Origin: Brotaphodocola faecis
Lineage (GTDB): Bacteria; Bacillota; Clostridia; Lachnospirales; Lachnospiraceae
Direction: 5' to 3'
NCBI RefSeq assembly: GCF_040096075.1
Contig: NZ_JBBMFJ010000016.1
Location: 1-64,000 of the forward strand
Length of the DNA: 64,000 nt
Each line of letters opens with the position of its first letter. Positions within the stretch are counted from its first letter, which is position 1. Both the position numbers and the translations under genes were made by a program. Positions 59,546 through 64,000 of the stretch are shown piece after piece. Below the pieces are notes generated by a model. It was not told the origin of the DNA, searched no databases, and saw only the letters and a program-made list of their open reading frames with translations.

Positions 59546-60823
59546 ATGTCTGATTATAGGAGACTGATTTCGTACATATATGCCTACGAAGGCGGGGAAA
59601 AAGGAAAAAACATCGGCTTTGCCAAGATTGATATGCGCGGCCCCCAGTGTCGCATTCAGGTGAATGTCAAGAAAGTGTATGTGGGCAGCAGCGACGTGGG
59701 CGTGTATCTGCTTCATACCGGCGGGGAACTTCTGCTAGGCAGGATCTTTATCCGCAGCGGTGCCGGGGAATACCGTACCCAGGTGCAGTCAGAGAATGTA
59801 GATGGTTCCGGGCTTCGCATGGAAGACTGCTACGGGCTTACCATCCATGAGGTAGAAAATGCCTGGCAAAGCTACACCACCATCTGGGAAGATGCGGTGG
59901 CACAGACCGCGGAGATTCAGCTGGCGGAGGTGACTGCGGAGAATCTGAGAAAGCAGAAGGAAGAGCAGGAGCGGAAGGAAAAGGAGCCGAGAGAGCGGGA
60001 GGCGCAGAAGCGGGGAAAACTGGAGCAGAACGAAGGGGAGGTTCAGGCTGCGGAACTTGAGGGAATGCCTGAGAAAGCGGAAGGGACCGAACTGGAGCCA
60101 GAGCCGGTTCCGGCGCAAGTTCCAGAATTGGGGCTGGAACAAGTCGCAGAAGTGGGCTCAGAGCCGACCGCGCAGGAAACTGCACAGGAACTTCCGATTT
60201 CTGCGGAAATTGAACGGGAGTTGGAAGCAGAGGCGCAGAAGCTTGAGACTACAGCACCCTGGGGAGAAGAGAATGAAGATGTGGACAAGGGCAAAACAGA
60301 ACCTGTGAAGCAGCAGGCAACAGGCGGCACAACCGTGCAGCAAGGGTCAGCACCGGGACAACGGGAGCCGTTGGCGGAATCACAGCAACCTCAGCCCCAG
60401 GGCCCGGAAGACGCAGCACGTCTCGCCGAACTGGACCGGGAGGAAAACGAGGAGCAGGCGGATATCAACATCTGGAAGAAAATGAGTGACCAGTACACCA
60501 AAGTCCTGGCTTTCGATTATGACAACGGCTGTGAGATTCTGTCTATCAAACCACAGGACATTGGCCTTCTTCCCCGGGAAATCTGGACCTACGGCAACAA
60601 CAGCTTTCTACTTCATGGCTACTACAATTACCGCCATCTGATCCTGGCAAAGCTTCTGGACCCACAGCGGCCGCCCCGCTATCTGCTCGGCGTGCCGGGC
60701 CATTACTTCAGCAACGAAAAATATATGGCATCCATGTTCGGCTTCCCACATTTTGTTCTGGCCAGAAAACAGCCTCAGGGAGATGGGAGGTTTGGATACT
60801 GGTATACGGATATACGGCTGTAA
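59546..60823 (+). CDS. DUF6128-like protein with a charged central linker
   Basis: 425 aa, no signal peptide or transmembrane helix. N-terminal domain (about 1-125): DYRRLISYIYAYEGGEKGKNIGFAKIDMRGPQCRIQVNVKKVYVG, a beta-rich unit. Residues about 135-310 are a low-complexity Glu/Gln/Pro/Ala linker. The C-terminal domain, from WKKMSDQYTKVLAFDYDNGCEILSIKPQDIGLLPREIWTYGNNSFLLHGYYNYRHLILAK to the end, is globular and aromatic-rich. This arrangement is seen in uncharacterised Lachnospiraceae proteins. GGAGGGG lies 9 nt before ATG 59546; an ATG at 59537 is too near. Function unknown. Confidence 0.8.
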   Translation: MSDYRRLISYIYAYEGGEKGKNIGFAKIDMRGPQCRIQVNVKKVYVGSSDVGVYLLHTGGELLLGRIFIRSGAGEYRTQVQSENVDGSGLRMEDCYGLTIHEVENAWQSYTTIWEDAVAQTAEIQLAEVTAENLRKQKEEQERKEKEPREREAQKRGKLEQNEGEVQAAELEGMPEKAEGTELEPEPVPAQVPELGLEQVAEVGSEPTAQETAQELPISAEIERELEAEAQKLETTAPWGEENEDVDKGKTEPVKQQATGGTTVQQGSAPGQREPLAESQQPQPQGPEDAARLAELDREENEEQADINIWKKMSDQYTKVLAFDYDNGCEILSIKPQDIGLLPREIWTYGNNSFLLHGYYNYRHLILAKLLDPQRPPRYLLGVPGHYFSNEKYMASMFGFPHFVLARKQPQGDGRFGYWYTDIRL

Positions 60824-60915
60824 AGATTGCCTCTTTCGCAATAGAAGAATTTCCGCTATACTGGTAGCAGAAAATATCTGGGTGCATGAATGTGGAACCC
60901 GGAAAGGAATAGATT

Positions 60916-61470
60916 GTGACAGACGAAAAGGTAACAAAAGAGAATCAGATGATAGAAGCGTCGGAAATGGAACAGGCACCATCCGTATCGCCGGAGGACA
61001 TCCGCTATATGAAGGAAGCCATCCGCCAGGCAAAAAAAGCAGCAGCCCTGGGGGATGTTCCCATCGGCTGCGTCATTGTCTATCAGGACAAGATCATCGG
61101 CCGCGGCTACAACCGCCGCATGGCAGATAAAACGGTGCTGGCCCATGCGGAGATCATTGCCATGCGGAAGGCCTGCAAAAAGATGGGAGACTGGCGGCTG
61201 GAGGACTGTACCATGTATGTGACGCTGGAGCCGTGTCCCATGTGCGCCGGAGCCATTGTCCAGGCCCGGATTCCAAGAGTAGTCATCGGCTGCATGAATC
61301 CGAAGGCGGGCTGCGCCGGTTCTGTTCTGGATATGCTTCATGAAGAAGGTTTCAACCACCAGGTACAGACTGACATCAACGTGTGCCAGGAAGAATGCTC
61401 CGGCATGCTGTCTCAGTTTTTCAGAGATTTAAGAAAAAAAAGAGCATTGGAAAAAAATAAAGAGCAGTAA
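60916..61470 (+). CDS. tadA: tRNA(Arg) adenosine(34) deaminase
   Basis: 184 aa. The zinc site is HAEIIAM (His and catalytic Glu) with PCPMC (two Cys). VPIGCVIVYQDKIIGRGYNRRMADKTVLAHAE and PKAGCAGSVLDML are TadA-specific. It makes inosine 34 in tRNA-Arg(ACG). Starts with GTG at 60916 after AAAGGA, giving about 30 more N-terminal residues than E. coli TadA; the true start could be the ATG at 60949 or 61009. Confidence 0.94.
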   Translation: MTDEKVTKENQMIEASEMEQAPSVSPEDIRYMKEAIRQAKKAAALGDVPIGCVIVYQDKIIGRGYNRRMADKTVLAHAEIIAMRKACKKMGDWRLEDCTMYVTLEPCPMCAGAIVQARIPRVVIGCMNPKAGCAGSVLDMLHEEGFNHQVQTDINVCQEECSGMLSQFFRDLRKKRALEKNKEQ

Positions 61471-61479
61471 CAGAACAGG

Positions 61480-61527
61480 ATGGGTAGAATCTACAGGTGG
61501 TATCCCTGCAGATTCTACCCATTTTTA
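61480..61527. terminator. Rho-independent terminator after tadA
   Basis: ATGGGTAGAATCT pairs with AGATTCTACCCAT (13 bp) and is followed by TTTT. The LysR gene on the other strand ends at 61525, so the hairpin may be bidirectional. Confidence 0.92.
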
Positions 61528-62466
61528 GTCTGACTGATTATTGTAAATATGGCAGCGGTTTTCTTCTAGTTCTTTTATAAAGATTTGTTTCGAAATATCG
61601 ATAAAATATTGCATTGCATTATTAATATATTGCCCTTTTCTGGTAATGGCACAGAGAGTAGAGTAAAATTCGAGTGAAATATTAAAATAGAGCAAATTTT
61701 CCATGGGGCGTATATGCATATCAAAAATAAAGGTGTATAAGTTCATTTCGTTAATGAAATTGCATATAGTTTGTGTACTGTAGGTTTCTAACAATATGGG
61801 AGACTTTATGGCAGCTTTTTGTAATAAATCATCGGTTGTTTTACGTATCTGAGTACCTTTTCGAAACATAATACATGGAAAGTTTGATAATAAATTTAAA
61901 TTGGCATGGTTATTTTCATCTAAAAAATCTGTGTTGGAAAGTACCGGATGGTGTTTGTTAATGCATAACAGCAAGCGGGTTGATATAAGAGGCTGATAAA
62001 AATAGTCAGGACTTTTTTGAGCAGATGAACTGAAAAAAAGGTCAATTTCTCCGGATAATGTCATTTTAAAAAGCTCATGAGGGTTGTTTTCATAACATTG
62101 CAAGTGAATGTTTGGAAAATTCTGGTGAAATTGGGCGTATATTTTATGAAGGGACAGACTGCTTCGTTCAATGGTAAGACCAATTACCAATTCACCATAA
62201 TTGTTTTCGGAATAGTCGGTCAGCTCAGTCATTGTCTCTTTGTAGGTGCTCAAAATATGGCGGGCACATTCCAGATATTTTTGGCCTGCAAATGTAGGAA
62301 ACATTTGATTTTTTACCCGTTTGAAAATAGAAAAGCCAAGTTCCGTTTCTGTTTTTGACAGAAATTGGCTGAGACTTGGTTGGGAAATATATAATTCATC
62401 CGCTGCAGCGGTCAGATTTTTCTTTTTTTCAATCACAAGTAAATAATTTAATTGTGTAAGATTCAT
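61525..62466 (-). CDS. LysR-family regulator of the tripartite tricarboxylate transporter locus
   Basis: 313 aa. HTH: MNLTQLNYLLVIEKKKNLTAAADELYISQPSLSQFLSKTETELGFSIFKRVKNQMFPTFAGQKYL; the remainder is a substrate-binding domain (IDLFFSSSAQKSPDYFYQPLISTRLLLCINKHHPVLS). ATG at 62466 is taken, with AGGGGGG upstream on the minus strand; a TTG two codons earlier is possible. Divergent from tctC and AT-rich like its target genes. Confidence 0.92.
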   Translation of the reverse strand: MNLTQLNYLLVIEKKKNLTAAADELYISQPSLSQFLSKTETELGFSIFKRVKNQMFPTFAGQKYLECARHILSTYKETMTELTDYSENNYGELVIGLTIERSSLSLHKIYAQFHQNFPNIHLQCYENNPHELFKMTLSGEIDLFFSSSAQKSPDYFYQPLISTRLLLCINKHHPVLSNTDFLDENNHANLNLLSNFPCIMFRKGTQIRKTTDDLLQKAAIKSPILLETYSTQTICNFINEMNLYTFIFDMHIRPMENLLYFNISLEFYSTLCAITRKGQYINNAMQYFIDISKQIFIKELEENRCHIYNNQSD

Positions 62467-62485
62467 AAACAACCCCCCTTTTTTT

Positions 62486-62519
62486 CAAAATATAAGTAGC
62501 GCCTATACAAAATATAAGT
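62486..62519. promoter_or_regulatory. Candidate LysR operator with phased direct repeats
   Basis: CAAAATATAAGT occurs at 62486-62497 and 62508-62519, 22 bp apart, about two helical turns. Between them ATAAGTAGCGCCTAT (62492-62506) is a weak inverted repeat of the T-N11-A type. Placed between the divergent LysR and tctC genes. Confidence 0.6.
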
Positions 62520-62603
62520 TTTAAATAGTTATTTTTTATATTATATCGTGTTAACATACCATTAACAAGTAAATTTGCAAAAAAGAGAGGGGAAGGTTCA
62601 CTT

Positions 62604-63707
62604 ATGAAGAAACAGAAAATGATATGTTGGATGTTAGCGGCAGCATTAGGGATGGGATTAACTGCATGCAGCGGAGCAGGGAATACCTCACAGAGCGGAA
62701 CTGAAACAGAAAAACAGACTACCGTAGAGAAATCAGAAGCAGCTGACGGAAAAGATGTTACGATTGAAAGCGTATGGCCGAAAGGAAGTACAGTGTACTT
62801 TGATGTTCCGGCGAAGGCTGGTGGTGGAACCGATTTGTATGCACGCTATTTAACCCAGGCTTTAGGCGAGGTTTGTCCGGATGTAAATTTTGTTGTAACC
62901 AACTATGACACGACAGAGGTTGGCCGCGAACACACTAAGACGGCGAAGCCGGATGGAAAAACATTACTGGTTCATCATGGCGGCGCTATGATTGAGTATA
63001 TGACAGGAAGTTCTGAAGTAAGTCCAAAAGATGATTATAAGACAGTTGGAGTGGTGAATGTAGGAGGACCGCAGGCAATTATTGCTCGTCCGGATGCACC
63101 ATATTCAAATCTTCAGGAACTGGGAGATTATATTCAGGCAAATCCGTCAGAGGTTGTAATTGGATGTACATTAGGAGGTGCGTCACAGTGCATGTTGTAT
63201 GGTGTTGTCAGCAATATTGGAGATGGATATGGCGAACTGGTGAACTGGGTACAATGCGGTTCTGAGGCAGACAAGTTAACTCAGACAGCATCTGGTTCTA
63301 TTGATATTGCAAATTGTTCCATAAATAACGCACTTTCTTATGAGGCAGATGGAAAACTGAAAATTTTAGGAACCATGGCTCCGACATCGGCAACTCTGGA
63401 AAATATGAGTGAGCTGGTAGGGGAAAAACTTCCGGAAACTTTTAAAACAACGAAAGAACAGGGGGTCAATTATAGCTATGATTCCAGTTATTATGTGTGG
63501 GCGCCTGCAGAACTGCCGGATGACATTGCAGTGGTGATTAATGAACAGATCATGAAATGTGTGGATCAGCAGGGATTCATTGACAGTATGAAGCAGATGG
63601 TAACGTATATTGATAAGCGTGACCTTGCAGCAACGCAGAAGACTTTTGATGATGAGTGGAATACCTGGTCAGAAATTATTGAGCAGATGGGAATCAAGAT
63701 TCGATAA
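62604..63707 (+). CDS. tctC: Tripartite tricarboxylate transporter substrate-binding lipoprotein (TctC family)
   Basis: 367 aa. Lipobox GLTAC at about residue 22, then a Ser/Thr/Glu linker. The TctC/Bug core shows VYFDVPAKAGGGTDLYARYLTQALGEV, NYDTTEVGREHTKTAKPDGKTLLVHHGGAMIEYMTG, KTVGVVNVGGPQAIIARPDAPYSNLQELGDYIQANPSEVVIGCTLGG. It binds organic acids for a TctAB permease. AGGGGAAGG before the ATG. Confidence 0.92.
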   Translation: MKKQKMICWMLAAALGMGLTACSGAGNTSQSGTETEKQTTVEKSEAADGKDVTIESVWPKGSTVYFDVPAKAGGGTDLYARYLTQALGEVCPDVNFVVTNYDTTEVGREHTKTAKPDGKTLLVHHGGAMIEYMTGSSEVSPKDDYKTVGVVNVGGPQAIIARPDAPYSNLQELGDYIQANPSEVVIGCTLGGASQCMLYGVVSNIGDGYGELVNWVQCGSEADKLTQTASGSIDIANCSINNALSYEADGKLKILGTMAPTSATLENMSELVGEKLPETFKTTKEQGVNYSYDSSYYVWAPAELPDDIAVVINEQIMKCVDQQGFIDSMKQMVTYIDKRDLAATQKTFDDEWNTWSEIIEQMGIKIR

Positions 63708-63729
63708 AAGTGTTACCTGAAGAAGTGTG

Positions 63730-63768
63730 GAAGACCCAATGGATTTTTAATCTGTTGGGTCTTTAAAA
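63730..63768 (+). terminator. Attenuator-like hairpin between tctC and tctB
   Basis: AAGACCCAA pairs with TTGGGTCTT around a 15-nt loop, followed by TTTAAAAAA. The weak T-run suggests partial termination, giving more binding protein than permease. Confidence 0.65.
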
Positions 63769-63790
63769 AAGAGAGAGAGGTGGTTGTGAA

Positions 63791-64000
63791 ATGAAGAAGA
63801 TAAAGAAAACATATATCGCGGGTGTGCTTTGCCTTATATTGGCAGGATGGATTGCATGGCAAACATCAATGATTCCGGAACGACTTGTATCGAATGAGCC
63901 AGGCCCCAAAATGTTCCCTTATTTTTCAGCAGCAGGAATTGCGATATTTGCAGTGCTTTCTATGATATTTGACGCACCAAAAGAAGCCAATAAGGAATAT
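63791..64000 (+). CDS. tctB: TctB-family small membrane subunit, cut by the window end
   Basis: 70 codons from ATG 63791 with AGAGAGAGG upstream, open to the edge. The first hydrophobic segment (YIAGVLCLILAGWIAW), the family motif NEPGPKMFPYFSAAGI and the start of a second segment identify TctB. The large permease tctA is expected just beyond the window. Confidence 0.85.
   Translation, partial: MKKIKKTYIAGVLCLILAGWIAWQTSMIPERLVSNEPGPKMFPYFSAAGIAIFAVLSMIFDAPKEANKEY

Overview
The window looks like chromosome from a spore-forming anaerobic Firmicute of the Lachnospiraceae (Clostridium cluster XIVa) type. The reasons are the yaaO-holB-ricT-trmN6-rsmI housekeeping order, a FabK-type fatty acid synthesis operon with a FabT-like regulator, spmA/spmB and a GerMN-like lipoprotein, a glycyl-radical enzyme pair, and very purine-rich ribosome binding sites. 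The species cannot be named from sequence alone.

Layout. 1-525: six tRNA genes (Val, Thr, Tyr, initiator Met, Phe, Lys) and a terminator. 600-2869: two near-identical 133-bp inverted-repeat elements in opposite orientation around a sigma-like membrane protein gene and a small hypothetical gene. 2974-9405: PLP decarboxylase, guanylate-kinase-like kinase, holB, ricT, trmN6, rsmI and an XRE regulator. 9438-20336: a complete type II fatty acid synthesis and acetyl-CoA carboxylase operon (fabH-acpP-fabK-fabD-fabG-fabF-accB-fabZ-accC-accDA fusion-fabK-like), with a FabT-type operator overlapping the start of the transcript. 20551-22890: spmA, spmB, a FabT-like MarR gene and a GerMN-like lipoprotein. 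23281-30719: an L-arabinose module (binding protein, permease, ATPase, permease, AraR-type regulator, araA). 30814-35716: a DUF885 lipoprotein (minus), metG and a TraX-like gene.

35760-38885 is a graveyard of insertion sequences: a frameshifted DDE transposase, an IS1182-type element with a nonsense codon, and an IS66 leader fragment. 39209-51661 is the most striking part: a long one-direction nucleoside catabolism and uptake locus. It holds ribokinase, a frameshifted LacI regulator, the glycyl radical enzyme YjjI with its activase YjjW, an amidohydrolase/deaminase, a nucleoside hydrolase, a nucleoside deoxyribosyltransferase, a BMP-type nucleoside ABC transporter, and a stand-alone protein resembling the C-terminal part of RarA/MgsA. 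It is followed by repeated small hairpins and a terminator. tatD and rsmA follow.

54047-59455 and 61525-64000 are two AT-rich islands, each opening with a divergent LysR gene facing a transport locus. The first has a RidA-like protein, a NicX/M29-like metalloenzyme and a TRAP transporter. The second has TctC and TctB of a tripartite tricarboxylate transporter and runs off the window. They flank a DUF6128-like protein gene and tadA.

A family of very small mobile-looking repeats is visible. 27-bp palindromes occur at 17368 and 32877, each between exact 8-bp direct repeats, and the same 27-bp unit forms one end of the 133-bp elements. One 27-bp insertion sits exactly at the accC stop codon inside the fatty acid operon.
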